In this document: piece by piece, positions 1 through 11,774 of the stretch
Layout: each line of letters begins with the position of its first letter
How positions within the stretch are numbered: position 1 is the stretch's first letter
Origin: Prorocentrum cordatum
Taxonomy: Eukaryota; Sar; Dinophyceae; Prorocentrales; Prorocentraceae
DNA: 64,000 bases
Direction of reading: 5' to 3'
Assembly (NCBI GenBank): GCA_963575745.1
Contig: CAUYUJ010015014.1
Coordinates: forward strand, 203,218-267,217
The notes under the pieces: generated by a model
Told to the model about the DNA's origin: nothing
The model's input: only the letters and a program-made list of their open reading frames with translations
Database searches by the model: none
Program-made: the position numbers and the translations under genes

Positions 1-446
<446 letters not shown>

Positions 447-529
447 CTTCTTCTTCTTATTCTTCTTCATTCTTCTTCTTCTCCCGCAGGGGGGCAAGTC
501 GCGCTCGGCGCTGGACGGGCTAGGGGGCC

Positions 530-926
530 ATGTCGACGGGCGATGGCCCCAAGATGGCCGACCTTTTTCAGCGGGGAGAACCTTTGGATGCCTTGCCCGC
601 GGGAGCGGGCGCAACTGCGGCGCAGTCGTGAGAAGCGGGAGGCGGCGAAGATCGTCAAGGCCGCCAAGGCCGCCAAAGCAGTGATCGTAGTCCAGGACAG
701 TGATGAAGAGAGTAGCTGCAGCCCCAGTATCGACGCCAAGATGGATGTTGGCCGCAAGACGTTTGCCGATCTTTGGTCTCTACCTGACCCTGCGGCGACC
801 CTTCCCCCGTTTAAGATGCAGCGTCTAGCTCCCGTCGCGAAGTCGACGCCTGCCCCGCCCAAGAATAGCCGTTATAGGTATCATGCTTGCCGCGTGTGGC
901 TCCCGAAGCTAAAACGCCGCAAGTAG
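530..926 (+). CDS. Gene A: short lysine-rich ORF, possible first exon
   Basis: Not recognised. An acceptor-like CAG at 489 follows the poly(T)/TTC tract; 40 nt later an ATG at 530 opens a frame starting MSTGDGPKMADLFQRGEPLD, which hits a stop near 630. A second frame, open across the whole exon, reads a lysine/alanine-rich helix (REKREAAKIVKAAKAAKAV), then an acidic patch (QDSDEESS), then a Pro-rich tail ending in LKRRK at 926. The two pieces look like one protein with a frameshift near 620-640, or like two frames of which only the second is real. A GT donor is possible at about 878 (TATAG|GTATC), so this could be the 5' exon of gene B. Composition (D, E, K, S mixed) is unlike the Pro/Arg shadow frames nearby. 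Low confidence. Confidence 0.3.
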
Positions 927-1735
927 CGGGCGATAGATTGTATTTCGCCCAGTGTCTCGTCGAATAGAGGGGCGGCGGTGCCGCGACAGTGCAAAACGAA
1001 GCCGCGAGCTCGGGGTCGGGGGCGGGGCGGAGCGGGGGTCGGATGAGAGGGGGGTTGGAACAGGGACTGGGGGCGGGCGCGGGGAATGGCACGGGGGCGG
1101 GCCCATCGATGAGGCCCAGGGTTTCGTCTCAGGGCGGCCCCGTTCCGACGGCGCGGCGGGTCTAGCCCGGCTCCGTCGGCGAGCGGGGCCCTCGGCGGAA
1201 GGGCGGCGAGGTTTGCAGCGGGGGGGTGTTCCAGGATTGGGGCGCATCTCGCGCACCTTCGCGCGCGCGCGGGGCAGTTGGCAGAGATCAGAGCGCCCGG
1301 GGTGGAGGTAGATGGGGGGCTTCTCAGGAGTAGTGGCGGAGGGTGCAGGATGGTGGCTGGACGTGAAGGGGCGGGGGGGCACGCGCGCAACTCGGTGCAT
1401 ATTTGGCTTGGGTTCAGCATCTGGGGTGACTAGGCGCACCTAGGGGGCCGCGGGGTAGCGCCGAGGATGGCCGATGAAGCCCGAGCGGCCCGTCTTGCAC
1501 CAGCACGCTCATCGCTAGAGCATAGAGATCGCGCGCGCAGCTGTCAGATGTGGGCCCCCAGTAGGGTGCAGTCGTTCGTCGTCCACATTCCACGGCAACG
1601 GGCGCCTGAGTGAGACAGGATTAGAGAGTCGAAGCTTGCGCGGAGCTCCGAGCGCATCGATGCCGCGGAGCGGCTCCGACCCCACGCAGACGACTGGGCG
1701 CGTCCAAGAGAGACAGATCGGATCACCCTTCTTGA
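927..1735. other. GC-rich stretch, nothing recognised
   Basis: Very GC-rich with short CGCGCG blocks near 1260-1275. Open frames on both strands are Arg/Pro/Ala-rich, as expected from composition, and none has splice-like borders or a protein-like sequence. I see no gene, repeat array or RNA here. Confidence 0.4.
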
Positions 1736-1740
1736 GCGAA

Positions 1741-1791
1741 TAAGAGAGAGAGAGAGAGAGAGAGAGAGGTCTAGAAAAGGGAAGGGGAGAC

Positions 1792-1840
<49 letters not shown>

Positions 1841-1935
1841 CGAAACTGATACAGGTCGAGAACTCGATGCATGCAGGAGATCGACACCCACTCGCCATAG
1901 CGACATATCGATATACATATATACATATACAGAGG

Positions 1936-1977
<42 letters not shown>

Positions 1978-2095
1978 TATAATGATATCTATATATATAC
2001 AGAGAGAGAGAGAGAGAAAAACATAGAGAGAGAGAGAGAGAGAGAGCGAGAGGGAAAGAGAGAGAGAGAGCGAGAAAGAGAGAGAGAGAGGCAGC
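1741..2095. repeat. (GA)n microsatellite cluster
   Basis: Several long GAGAGA tracts (about 1741-1769, 1799-1838, 1931-1978, 2001-2095) are broken by short ATATAC-type dinucleotide segments and a non-repetitive 70-bp piece near 1840-1910. The low-complexity frames crossing it (poly Leu-Ser or Arg-Glu) are artefacts of the repeat. Confidence 0.9.
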
Positions 2096-2969
2096 GCGAC
2101 CGCAGGGGCAGAGCCTAGCGGGATCACCCTTGCCCGTGCCCTCGACCCATGCAGCTGCCTTTGTTGCAGATTGGCCCCGTCCCCCTTGGACTGCTAACGT
2201 TTGCCCCTCTCGGGACAATGGCCTCTTCCTCGAAAGGCAGCGGGGATTCATCCTTGGCCCATGGCTCGGGGTTCTCGTGCAAGGAGGAGGAGGTGGCTGT
2301 GCTGATGCGCAACCACGAGGTTGCGCGCCGTGGGAGACGTCAAGATTTCGGTTTTTGGGCAGAGGGTGGATCCGTTTGGTCATCAGTGCGTGGGTGCACG
2401 GGGCTTTCTGGCAGAGTGGGGGGGAAGGGGGGGGGGGGGGGGGCATGCGCGTCGTTTTCTCGTTCGTCTGCGGCCCAGGCTGCTGGCCGCTTCGGGCTGC
2501 TCAGCCTCTGCCGTTGGTTTGACACTGGCTATTTGGAATGCTCCGCGCGCCCGAGCCCCCAGGATGGGGGAGGGGGGGGGGGGGGGGGGGGCATCGCGCC
2601 GCAGTGGAGATGGATCGCGGATGGGGGCGAGAGGGCGGAGCGCAGTGCGGCGGGCGGGAAGGGATGGAAAGGGAGGTCAGGGTTCCTGCCCCTCCCCTGC
2701 CCACATGCTTCCATCGCGCGTGGCGCGCTTCGCCCCCCCATTCGCTCCCCCATCCTCGCCACTCGTCCCCCTTTCCTCCAGTGTGTCTATCCTTCTTCTC
2801 GGGCCCCTTTTCCCCCGCCCCGACCCCCCCCCCCCTCCCTTTGTCGCCATCTTGTCTTCTCCCCCCCCCCAGGGGCAGGGTGAGCCAGTCGGGGCCGTGG
2901 CGAGGATGGGGCTGGCGGAAGCTAGCAGGTTTGGCCCCTTAGCTGACTCCTCGATTCACTGCCGATGTG
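2096..2969. other. Possible 5' part of gene B, unresolved
   Basis: GC-rich, with G homopolymers near 2416-2442 and 2567-2590 and a C-run near 2825-2870. Two overlapping frames between about 2150 and 2400 look weakly protein-like after an acceptor-like TTGCAG near 2169, but I cannot choose between them. Upstream exons of gene B are expected here because its first clear exon (2970) starts directly after an acceptor, not at an ATG. Confidence 0.3.
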
Positions 2970-4542
2970 CAGTTCGCGGGTGCAGTCGCCCTTGGGCCAA
3001 CGTTCTCGGGCGTCGACTTCTTGGACATCGACGCGGAGAGGCTCGGGTACGGAGTCTCGTTGTTGCCGACGCGGGAGGGCCGCTATTGGCGCCGAAATGT
3101 CACGGCGCCCTGTCGCATGGCCCCTCTCCTCCATGCCGCGGCCGCGTTCATATTTCCACGTTAGAGCCTTGCATCCCGAGTTGCCCTCTCGCCCCATTGG
3201 CAGCTGCCAGGTCTGGCCCATCCTGGCGACCTGATTCCCCCCCCCCCCCCCCCCTTCCCTCTCTCTCGCGCCCCATTCCCCCCTCCCCCCATCACCGCCC
3301 CCCCGCGCGTCAACCGCACGTCGCGCCTCCCCCCCCCCCCCCCCCCCCGCCACCCCAGGAGTGCAAGTGCTGGGTGCAGAGCTGCGTGTGCAAGGACTCC
3401 GGCGGCAAGCCCGACGAGAGCGGCCTCTACACGGGCGGGTGGAGGGTCGGCCACATCATCTGCGCCCAGTGGCCGTCGGCGCCGCACCCCGAGAAGAGCA
3501 AGCACGTGTTCTTCTACAAGTGCGGCGACTGCACGGGCATGGAATGGGACTTGTGCAAGGTGGCGAAGATGCCCAAGCTGTTGCCGCACGCGGTTGCCTC
3601 GGCGCTTCGTCGGGCCGCGTTCGCGGCGCACCCCCCCCCCGCCCTTCCCCCCTCGTTTGCTGCATTTGCCCGTCGCCTTCCAGCGCGCGCCCCTGCCTCG
3701 CGCCCCCTCCCCGCGATTCCCTTTGCCCATCCCGCCGCTCGCCTCGCCTTTAGATGGATGGCGCCGATGATGAGGCGGAGGGCGGGGGCAGGGAGGAGAA
3801 GAGATGAGGCAGAAGCTGGGGGGGCGCTGGTGGGGGCGATGAGGAGGGGGAGGGATGCGAGCGGAGGATGGGCGGCGGTGGGTCGCCGACCACGCAGGAT
3901 CGGAGTGGAGGGAGTGCGCGTTGCTGGCGTCGGCGCCGACGGCGTTAGCATCGGCGTCGGCGGTGGCGGCGCCAGCGCTCTCAGGAGCGCATCGTGGAGG
4001 TTACGAGGTTCGGCGGGATGGCGAAGGACGTCATCGGCGAGCGGCTCCCGAGCGCGATCAACAGCGGCGGGGTCAGGCCCACGCGCGGCAAGAAGTACGC
4101 CGCTGACATCGTCGACGTCATGATGCGGATGCTCATGATGGAGCTCAAGGTCGCCGCGGCGACCATCTACCGCGAGGCCGTGGAGGAGAGCGTGGACAGG
4201 GCGATCGCCGAGATTAAGCCGAAGAAGGAGCCCAAGGCACGATGGGGGCGGATGGGGTCGGACGAGGGCGAGGTGATGAGGAGGGGCGGCGGATGGGGCA
4301 CCATGTGACGCAGCGCGCCTGCGGAGGTTGCGCTGGGAGGGGGGAGGGGGGGGGCCAAATGGTGAGGAGGAGGATGTGAATGGGGGGGGGGGGGGCGACG
4401 GACAGCGGCGACGAATGCGACGACGACGGTCGCGATGACGACGGATGCGACGACGACGACAACGACGAAGCGACGATGCCAGCGACAGGCCAACCTGTCG
4501 GACACCAGCGACGGCGGCAGGGGCAAGAAGCCCAAGAAGTGA
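2970..4542 (+). CDS. Gene B: Cys-rich multi-exon protein (5' partial)
   Basis: Family not recognised. Four exons join in phase 0: about 2970-3119 (FAGAVALGPTFSGVDFLDID...), 3359-3559 or 3594, 3985-4236 and 4489-4542 (ending GGRGKKPKK, stop 4540-4542). The introns begin GC at 3120 and 4237 and all end AG (AG|G at 3358 and 3984). Exon 2 is rich in cysteine (ECKCWVQSCVCK, then HIIC, YKCGDCTG, DLCK), which suggests a zinc-binding module of roughly 65 residues. Exon 3 is helical and basic (MAKDVIGERLPSAINSGG ... MMRMLMMELKVAAATIYREA). The tail is Lys/Gly-rich. The introns are C-run and GGA/GAC-rich. The start is not visible; gene A could be the same transcription unit. Coding status rests on composition and matching phases at each border. 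Confidence 0.55.
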
Positions 4543-4558
4543 GGAGGGCTGCTCGGGA

Positions 4559-4770
4559 GTGCCCCGAGAACGGTGGCAGCTCCAGTTCCTTTGGTTTCGA
4601 TTTGATTTGAAACGAACCTCAGCCCATGGGATGAAACGCCCCATGTGGAATTCTTCAAGTGAGGAATCCCTCACGGGGCGTTTCAACCCACGGGCTGAGC
4701 TTGCGCTGAAAGTCGGCCCTAGCCGATTTGAAACCAGAGGAATTGGAGCTGCTGCAATTCTCGGGGCACG
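4559..4770. mobile_element. MITE-like fold-back element, family C
   Basis: A 212-bp inverted repeat beginning 17 bp after the gene B stop codon. The left end reads GTGCCCCGAGAA, then GCAGCTCC and TTTGGTTTC; the right end is the reverse complement (GAAACC, GGAGCTGCTGC, TTCTCGGGGCAC). Inner arms CTCAGCCC..GGG.TGAAACG pair with CGTTTCAACCC.CGGGCTGAG around a centre near 4660. It has no coding capacity. Long terminal inverted repeats, small size and no ORF are what is seen; calling it a non-autonomous DNA transposon is inference. No second copy was found in this window. Confidence 0.7.
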
Positions 4771-5460
4771 CAATTTCGAGCAGGGTTCAGAGCTGCAGGG
4801 GTGCCAGCAGCTCCGCCAGGCGCGGCGACCGACGCCTGCGCCGCGGGACCCCCGCGCCAGCGGGCCCGCGCTTGCGCTGGGAAGAGCCCCCCTGCTTATT
4901 TATCCTCCTTCTCCTGCTTCTTTTCTTCCTTCTCCTCTTCGTCCTCCGCCCGCCTCCCCAGCCCTTCCTCCTTCTCCTGCCCCCATCGCCCCCCCCCTCC
5001 CCCCCGCCCCCCTCCCTGCCCTTCCCGCTCTAGGGGCGGCGGCCAGGAGGGGTGCGCGGGGAGGGGGCGAGGAGGTGGGCACAGAGGGCGGGGAGTGAGG
5101 GTCTTCGCTCAGCCGCGCGAGGATACGGAATACATGGCACTGGGCACGGAGGATGAGGGGCGAGGAGGCGGGCACGGAGGGCGAGTTAGAGGAGCGAGCG
5201 CGGAGGACGGGCACGCGGCTCATTGGTCGGCCCCTGGCCTCGGGACCCCCCGCCCGCGCAACATTCCCACCGACCGTTGTTGTAGAAAATCCCCCCGCGG
5301 TCCGGCCATGGGGTCGAGGGGTCCATGTTTCTTTGTCAAAAAATTGTCGGGGGACGATGCTCTGAATATTTCTGACTATTGTTGAGTTGTTTTGACGGTT
5401 TTTATTTTTCGTCCGAGGTCCGACTGTAGGGGGACATGCCCGTCCGAAGTCTATCGGGAC
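4771..5460. other. CT-rich/GA-rich spacer, no gene
   Basis: A pyrimidine-rich block (about 4895-5030) is followed by a purine-rich block (about 5040-5215), then ordinary sequence. Open frames are Pro/Ser- or Gly/Glu-rich artefacts. No repeat unit or splice-bounded exon could be supported. Confidence 0.4.
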
Positions 5461-6225
5461 CCTCTTGGTCAGATTTTGCACTCTCTGGGCTCCTTGCCCC
5501 CAGGGTTCACGCGCCACGCCCAATTTGAGGCTCTGAGCCCGGGACCGAGTTTTCGGTATGCAGCGTTGTGAATTTTAAAGGCGTTCATTCCAGGTGGCCC
5601 AAAATGGTGTTCAGCTGAAAAGGGGTGGTGCAAAAGGATTGGGGCAATTGTATTGCAAATATATTGCAATGTATTGCAAGTGTTGTACTCCACGCGACAA
5701 TCCAGCAGTACATTCGCGCCCCAGAATGTATTGCATGTCCCACATGTAGTGCAACCCCACAAATCGATTGCACCAATTCCATTGCACCACCCCCTTGTCG
5801 CTGGACCCCTTTTTGGGTCAACCCGATTGATGACACTCCACTCTGTGCTTCGCGGCACGGTGGCGGACGTGTTGGTGAACGCATCAAAAGACGGTTTTGA
5901 GTAAACCGTACATTCGACAATCGTTGTTGATCGTCTCCTGTTGTCTTCCCCGCTGTCCATCGTTGGCGAGGTCTTTTGGGTTATGTTTTCTTTCACAGCC
6001 CTTCCAATCCGCGAATGTTTGTCGCGCCCCCGTGGAAGAACTTTGCCATCCTCTCAGAAACAACATCGCTTTGCGATGCGTCTCGCCTCCTTGCCAGCCC
6101 GTCCAGAAGCGGCCCACGGGCGAACTGCCGCGAGAAGGGCTGATGTCGAGGGCGCGTCGCGTCGAAGGAAAGGGGTCCTGCGGGAAACGTGCCCCAGGGC
6201 TGGACCTGACCGGTGCTTCTGCGAT
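5461..6225. other. AT-richer spacer with TTGCA motif cluster
   Basis: Less GC-rich than its surroundings. Around 5640-5790 the pentamer TTGCA recurs about eight times (e.g. TATTGCAA, TGTATTGCA), partly in an 11-bp tandem rhythm at 5650-5680. A frame from about 5897 stays open for more than 400 codons to 7207, but its translation has no protein-like features and crosses the GAGGAGGAC microsatellite, so I do not call it a gene. Confidence 0.35.
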
Positions 6226-6322
6226 GTCGTGTGCCGTTTTCGGTTCGACTTCGTTTTGCGGCAAAGGCGGATTGAAGACCAAACGAGGGAACATGAAATT
6301 AAAACGAAAACGACACACACCG
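6226..6322. repeat. Short inverted repeat (about 95 bp)
   Basis: Imperfect arms of about 25-30 bp: TGTCGTGTGCCGTTTTCG on the left pairs with CGAAAACGACACACACCG on the right. A small fold-back element, possibly a decayed MITE; no flanking duplication identified. Confidence 0.5.
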
Positions 6323-6462
6323 TTTAGGTTCAGCCCTAGTCCGACCCGGGAGAGCGCTTCCTTGTTCCCTGGCGCAGGCGTGACCCGAGGAAGTGCGGGA
6401 GGGCGGGAGAGGGCCGGCAACGCCACACTTCTCGCCCGCGCCGTCTACGAGTGCCTGGCGCC

Positions 6463-6562
6463 GGAGGAGGAGGAGGAGGACGAGGAGGAGGAGGACGAGG
6501 AGGAGGAGGACGAGGAGGAGGAGGGCGAAGAGGAGGAGGAGGACGAGGAGGAGGAGGAGGAC
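6463..6562. repeat. (GAGGAGGAC)n acidic-codon microsatellite
   Basis: Tandem GAG/GAC triplets, mostly in 12-bp groups (GAGGAGGAGGAC). Encodes poly-Glu/Asp in one frame; the surrounding frame is not convincing as a gene. Confidence 0.8.
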
Positions 6563-7240
6563 GTTACCAGGGGCGGGGGCGGCCCAGCCACGGTTACGGT
6601 CGGCCAGCGTCGATGGGCGTCGATTCGTAAGGGACGACAAGGTGGTAGGGGAGGCTCTCCACAGTTGGCGCCGAAAAGGAGCCCAATGAGGGGGGAAGGT
6701 GCACCCGTCAGGCCGCAGAAGGGATCGGCCCAAGCAGCCGCCAGCCCACAACTGCCACCACCCAGAGGCCTCACGAAGCCCCTCAGGGCCATCTTGGAGC
6801 CACCCTCGGGCGGACATGGGGCTCTGTTGCCGCAGGCGGTGTCTCGCCGCACATTCCCGAGATCCCGCACAATAACGAAACCAGTCAGAACAGAGTGGGG
6901 ACGCGGTGGTACATCACCAGAGCCTATCCGGACGTACCCTTATGGAGAAAGGACGAGCCTCTATCCGAGTGGAGCCCGATTTTTGCGGTCCAGCCGAACA
7001 CCCCACACAGTCGAGGATTGTGTCGAAATGCTCTCCGTTATCTTGTGGCCGTTCTGTGGGCGGTCGGGGGTACTCCTGCACATTGGGAGCCGTCGGCCAA
7101 CAGAGGAGGAATACTTGAAAATCGCTCCTGCAGTGGAGCTCTTTGAGCTCTCAAGGGACGTTATCGGGATATTATTGCGGGTTATGTTGGAACGCATGCA
7201 TTTTTGAATCAAAAGGTTTTCGGCCCATCTCGCAACCGGG
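6563..7240. other. Unassigned sequence
   Basis: Ordinary-composition sequence with a frame open to 7207. No domain, splice pattern or repeat is visible. Coding cannot be excluded, but I cannot support it. Confidence 0.3.
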
Positions 7241-7274
7241 CTTGGTTTTTGTGGGTCTGAGGCACCTTCGATGC

Positions 7275-8310
7275 TCGTTGGGATCTCGTCGAGGCCCTTC
7301 GGGGGTATCATGCAGGCAGATGTAATACCTCTGAGGGCCAGTATGGGGCCTGTAGGGGCCTCTTTTGGGGTTCCTCGGGGCCTCTTAGGGCCTCGTGTGG
7401 GGCCTCTTGGAACCTCTTGGGACCTCCTGACCGAGGCCCCATCCTCCTCCTTTGCCTTCTTCTTGGTCCTCACCTCCAAGCGCCGCTCATCAGCAGGTCT
7501 GAGGGGTACAGTGAGACAGGTCATGATGTCCTGGAAGTCCACCTCGATTGCAGCAGGGCCACCAGAGGGCTCCGAGGGGGCCCCAGGACAGTTCCAAGAA
7601 GGCCTCTCAGATGTAGCACGGCCGTGCCACACCTCTGGGGTCGTTTGGGTGCCTCCCCGAGGTGGTGCGCTGGGGTTGATGTGTTAACACGATGTGTTGC
7701 CACGATGCGTTGGCACGGTTTGTTAAGTCGATGTGTGAACATTTATCGTCATCACGATTTGGTAATACGATGTGTGATCACGGCATGGCAACACGATTGG
7801 GTGCAACGATTTGGTGATACGGTTTCACACATGGTTTTTACTACCACGAGTTGTTACCATCATGTATTCGCACGAGTTGCCCACGCGATGTGTCACAACA
7901 GCCGTAGACCTTAGACTTGGCACTAAGTCTCATTGCGAACACGGTTTGTTAACACGATTTGGTACCTCGGTTCACGAACACGATTTGCTAACACGAGTTG
8001 TTAACACGAAGCCCCAAACGGGCCCCAAGAGGGCATCAGAGATGTATCACGGCCGTGTCGCGCTTTGGGGGTCGTTTGGGTGCCTCGTCGGGGCTGTCTG
8101 GGAGCCCTCACGGAGCTTTCCTTGGGCCTTCCCAAGCTGTACTTAAAATCATCTAAGCTCTCTGAGGGTCCCAGAGAAAAGGTTTCTTGAAAGCTTTACG
8201 AGGCTTCTTGAGGGCCCCGCGGGGCTTCTCTGGAGCCTCGTGGAGGTCTCTCGGGGGGGCCTCTTGAAAGCGCCTCGGGGGATCCTGGGGTCGATCGGGG
8301 CCATCTCTGG
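7275..8310. repeat. GGGGCCTCTTGG-type degenerate decamer repeat (copy 1)
   Basis: Two blocks (about 7275-7440 and 8150-8310) are built from loose copies of GGGGCCTCTTGGGACC, spaced by about 10-17 bp. Related blocks occur at 18380-19340 and 58220-58335. The frames across it are not coding. Confidence 0.55.
7684..8010. repeat. Degenerate 12-17 bp minisatellite (TTAACACGATTTG)
   Basis: About 20 loose copies of a unit close to TTAACACGATTTG / TGGTACCACGATGTG run in tandem. The best-kept copies are near 7700-7760 and 7940-8010. It is embedded between the two GGGGCCTCTT blocks. Confidence 0.7.
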
Positions 8311-8790
8311 GAAAGCTCCCATCCAGTGTGAATGCAGCGCTTCTGTCTCCCACAGTGCGGGCTTCACACTCCCCCGTTCATTTCACGCGTGGCTTTTCGC
8401 GCGCGTGATTGTCCTGAGTCGAATCCCGTTGGCTCCCCCAGCTGAGCGACGTTGGACAACAGGGACGAGTAATTTGCGCGTGAGCGCCATCGTCTCCAAT
8501 GTAGCGTGCCGCGCTGGCGGCCCGCGTAAGCCAGCGCGAAAGGTCTCTACGCTATCTTGCGTGCGACCCTTTTTTTCCGTTGCTCCGTTCGGTCCTCCGT
8601 AAGTAACCAAACGGATGATCCCTCCGTGGCGCGGGGCGCATTCCAAGGGCGGCGGCTTTGCCCCCGTCGTTCGGACTTGCGCTCTCGTCCCCAACAGGTT
8701 GCCTGGATCAAGGATTCGGAGGACCATGCGCTGGAAAGAAAGGTTGGGGAAACCGCCGTGCTGATAAAGGGTGGGGGCTTGACATGGCTG
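8311..8790. other. Unassigned sequence
   Basis: Ordinary GC-rich sequence without a supported gene or repeat. Confidence 0.3.
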
Positions 8791-8799
8791 GGGGATCAG

Positions 8800-8936
8800 G
8801 AGGAGGAGGAAGAAGAAGAGGATGAGGCGGAGGAGGGGGAGGAGGAGGAGGAGGAGGAGGAGGAGGAGGAGGAAGAGGAGGAGAAGGAGGAGGAGGAGGA
8901 GGAGAAGGAGGAGGAGGAGAAGGAGGAGGAGGAGAA
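8800..8936. repeat. (GGA)n microsatellite
   Basis: GGA/GAA tracts with occasional GAT and GCG. In the introns of genes X and Z the same kind of tract marks intronic DNA, but here no flanking exon is visible. Confidence 0.85.
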
Positions 8937-8984
8937 TTTGTGTGACACGCCGGTGTCATGGCAGGCTGGCTTTCCGCATGCGCG

Positions 8985-9710
8985 TTCTCTCGTGTATCAT
9001 TTTCATGATGATGGGTGCCATGAAGCGCTGGTGTGCCACACGGATGTCATGACACACTGGGGTGCCGAAACTATACGCCATTTCATTCAGCACCGATTTC
9101 AAGGATTGTGTAAGACCGTTCGGCTCCTTTACGAGCCCGTTTGACGGGAAACCATGCTGAAGGCGATTTCGTGGACATCTTCTTTTTTTTTGGCCGCTGC
9201 GAGAAAACATCGTTCCGTGGTTCGAGCAGCACTTCGCCTGAACTACAAGCGCCGTCTTCCCCCATCAAGCGCGCGACCCCTTTGGCCTCTGGCCAAAGCC
9301 AGCGACTTGTGCGCCTCAGACCCAACGAATGCACGTTATGCATGCGTTGCCGTAGCCAGGACATCGCCATGATTATGCATGCAATGACGCGCTGATGTGG
9401 CGGAGCGATGGGTACACATGGGACACTGGCCGTCCGCATGCGAATCCACTAATGTGTTGACGCAGGAACATCCTCATGATGATGGTTGTCCTGACGCGCT
9501 GCGGTGGCTCACCGATAACATTACACGCTGGTGCGCCTGGTGCGGCACGGATGTGCGCCATGTCGTCCTAATCCAGCACTGGTCCATGGAAGGTTGGCCC
9601 TCCGCATGTGTATTGGGTCGCGAGTCGTCGTGGGATTTTCGTCTTGATGATGGATGTCATGACACGCTGGTGTGGCACCGTCTGGCCCTATCAGGAGGCC
9701 TCTGAAAGGG
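8985..9710. repeat. Dispersed degenerate repeat ATGATGATGG..TGACGCGCTGGTG
   Basis: Four spaced copies of a motif of about 45 bp start near 9002, 9366, 9473 and 9641. Each has a CATGATGATGG-like start, then TGCCATGA.GCGCTGGTGTGGC. In one frame the copies read HDDGCHEALV, HDDGCPDALR and LDDGCHDTLV, but the frame is not conserved between copies, so this looks like DNA-level repetition. Spacing is irregular (about 107-364 bp). Confidence 0.55.
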
Positions 9711-11060
9711 AAGCCGTTCCAGGCGACATTTCGTAGTCAGCCCGCCTTCGTTGCCAACGCTAGAAAACATTGCATTTCTTGGGCCGAACGCTATTTCGAC
9801 ACACCTCCGCGCCCTGATTTGCCGCACCGAACTTTTAGTAACATAGAGGGTCTTCGGAAAACCCACATAAGAACTGATCGCGGCAATGCTCCGCAGAGGG
9901 AGTCACCCACGTGTCTGCGTGGCCCATGGATTCCAATGCTCTGGGCACACATACATTTCCACGCCACGAGACATAGTAATTTCCCCGTTTCGCATGCAAT
10001 CCCAAGCAAGCGACACACATGCATCAACGTCCGCACTCCTCCGTCTTTCTCTGCAAGAGCATGACAGGTCGCGCATGCGTGCGCCGGGTGCGCTGGGGGA
10101 GGAGGAGGAGGATGAGAAGGAGGAGGAGGACCGGGAGGAGTAGGACGAGGACGATGAGGAAAATGATGGGGGGCATGGGGAGGAGGGAGGAGGGCGGAGG
10201 ATGATTATGCGGCCAGGGGGGAAAGTAGGTTGAGGAGAAGGAGAAGGAATGCGAACAAAGAAACCAGCCAGACGCCTTTGGGCTTCTCTTCGGAAGTCTC
10301 TTGAGAGACACATGCGAACCTCTCGGCGCGTCTTGGCCCCTGGGCCGCCGCTTGGGGTGTCTTGGGCGCTTCGGGCCGCTATAGGCAAATCAGCCAACAC
10401 GCGCGCACTACCCACCACTACATTGCAATGTGCAGGCGATCGTGTTGTTACAAAATGGTCTCATAGTCTGCCACATAACCTGTTCCTCCTCCAGCTTCTC
10501 CAACTCCTGCAGCTCCTGATCCTGATCGAGATCGGCGCCTTGCATTTGACCCAGTACTCCTACCTGGCGTGGGGCGTCCGTATCGGGGACACATCGGGGG
10601 CTCCTACCTTGCGCCTGGGCCACATAGGGGGCAGGCGGTTCCGTCTGCTTCTGACGGCTAGTTTTCGGCCTCGGCGCAGATGCCAGACCTTGGTTGTCCC
10701 TATTGTTGCTTCCCCCCATCACCCGCCTCCGTCGCCGCCGTCGTGGTTGTCTTTGTCGTCTTTGTCTTTGTCGTCCTCGTCCTCGCCCTCGTCTGTCGTC
10801 GTCATCGCCCATCGCCCTGGATCGCCAAGGTGGCGCCCGCTCCTTTCGCCACGCTGCCAGCGGCGAGGCAGCCAGCCTGGGAATACATGGGGGCACCGGC
10901 GGGGAGGAGGAGCGCTTCTCCTCCGCTGTCTTCGTTCCACATCCCGTTGAGCGATGTTTTCGCGGCGGCCACACATCGGGGCAAGGTACTGTCAAGGAGG
11001 GGCATGTCCCTTCCCAAACTTCTCCCCCCGCTTTGTGATGCAGACGTGGCTCTTACTTAA
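9711..11060. other. Spacer with GGA and GTC-TTT microsatellites
   Basis: Contains a (GGA)n block at about 10098-10210 and a (GTC TTT)n/(GTC)n block at about 10738-10805. The rest is ordinary sequence with no exon I can support. Confidence 0.4.
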
Positions 11061-11690
11061 TTGTGTAGCGACGAAGAGTTGCCAGTTTATGCACAACATG
11101 GGCAGTCTTTGTTTGTTGGGCCGGGGCCGGTGATCACGCAACCAGCATCGAACCCGTCATTGTTCCGTTTTCATTGGGAAGGCAGCTTGGTTCTTGTGCT
11201 TTCTTCCGTGTATGGTTTGGACCTCTTTGGATATGGATTGAGCGGCACAGTTGCATGATTGTATTGACCCCCGTGAAGCGGTTGAGTGTTGCTGTCCTGA
11301 GCGCCGCCGCGAAGCCCAGTGACTGAAAAACAGGGGCGATGGGTAGCAAGAGCCCGAGTAATTTTCTCGGGCGATTTTCAGCCCCATGCTCATGCTCTCT
11401 GATCCTCCACCTGCTCCTCCTCCTCCTCCTCCTCCTCCTCCTCCTCCTCCTCCTCCTCACCTCTCGCTTCCTCTTTGTCCCCCTTTGCAATTGCCGAATG
11501 CAGAAGAGGCAGCAGACGGAAACATCCTGAACATGGCACAACCTCTTTCTCCACGCGCTCATCCGAAACCCTCACAGAGACCGCCCAACACCTCCCCGAA
11601 ACCACGGATATTATGTTTGTGTCTCCAATCTTGGGTGCCGTCCTGACCACTTGCCCCCCCGCCCGCTTTTCATCCCGAGTTGTCATGTGA
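11061..11690. other. Spacer with (CTC)n tract
   Basis: A (CTC)n run of about 60 bp lies at 11398-11459. Nothing else recognised. Confidence 0.4.
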
Positions 11691-11692
11691 CG

Positions 11693-11770
11693 GTCCCCAG
11701 TCCCGGCAAGGGCCCCCGAAGTCTGAAATCGACAAACATTGTCCGTCGTGCTTTCTGTTGCGTAGACGGG
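11693..11770. repeat. Dispersed repeat E, copy 1
   Basis: About 75 bp containing GCAAGGGCCCCCG and TCCGTCGTG.TTTCT, matched in the same order by a second copy at 13150-13225 at roughly 70% identity by eye. Confidence 0.5.
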
Positions 11771-11774
11771 GGGG

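Noticed and set aside
5897-7207. 436-codon + strand frame
   Set aside because: Crosses a GAGGAGGAC microsatellite and a short inverted repeat, has no recognisable segment and no splice-type borders; probably open by chance in GC-rich DNA.
8405-8430. tRNA T-loop-like GATTCGAC on the minus strand
   Set aside because: No matching stem, anticodon arm or acceptor could be found; no tRNA or rRNA gene is supported in this window.
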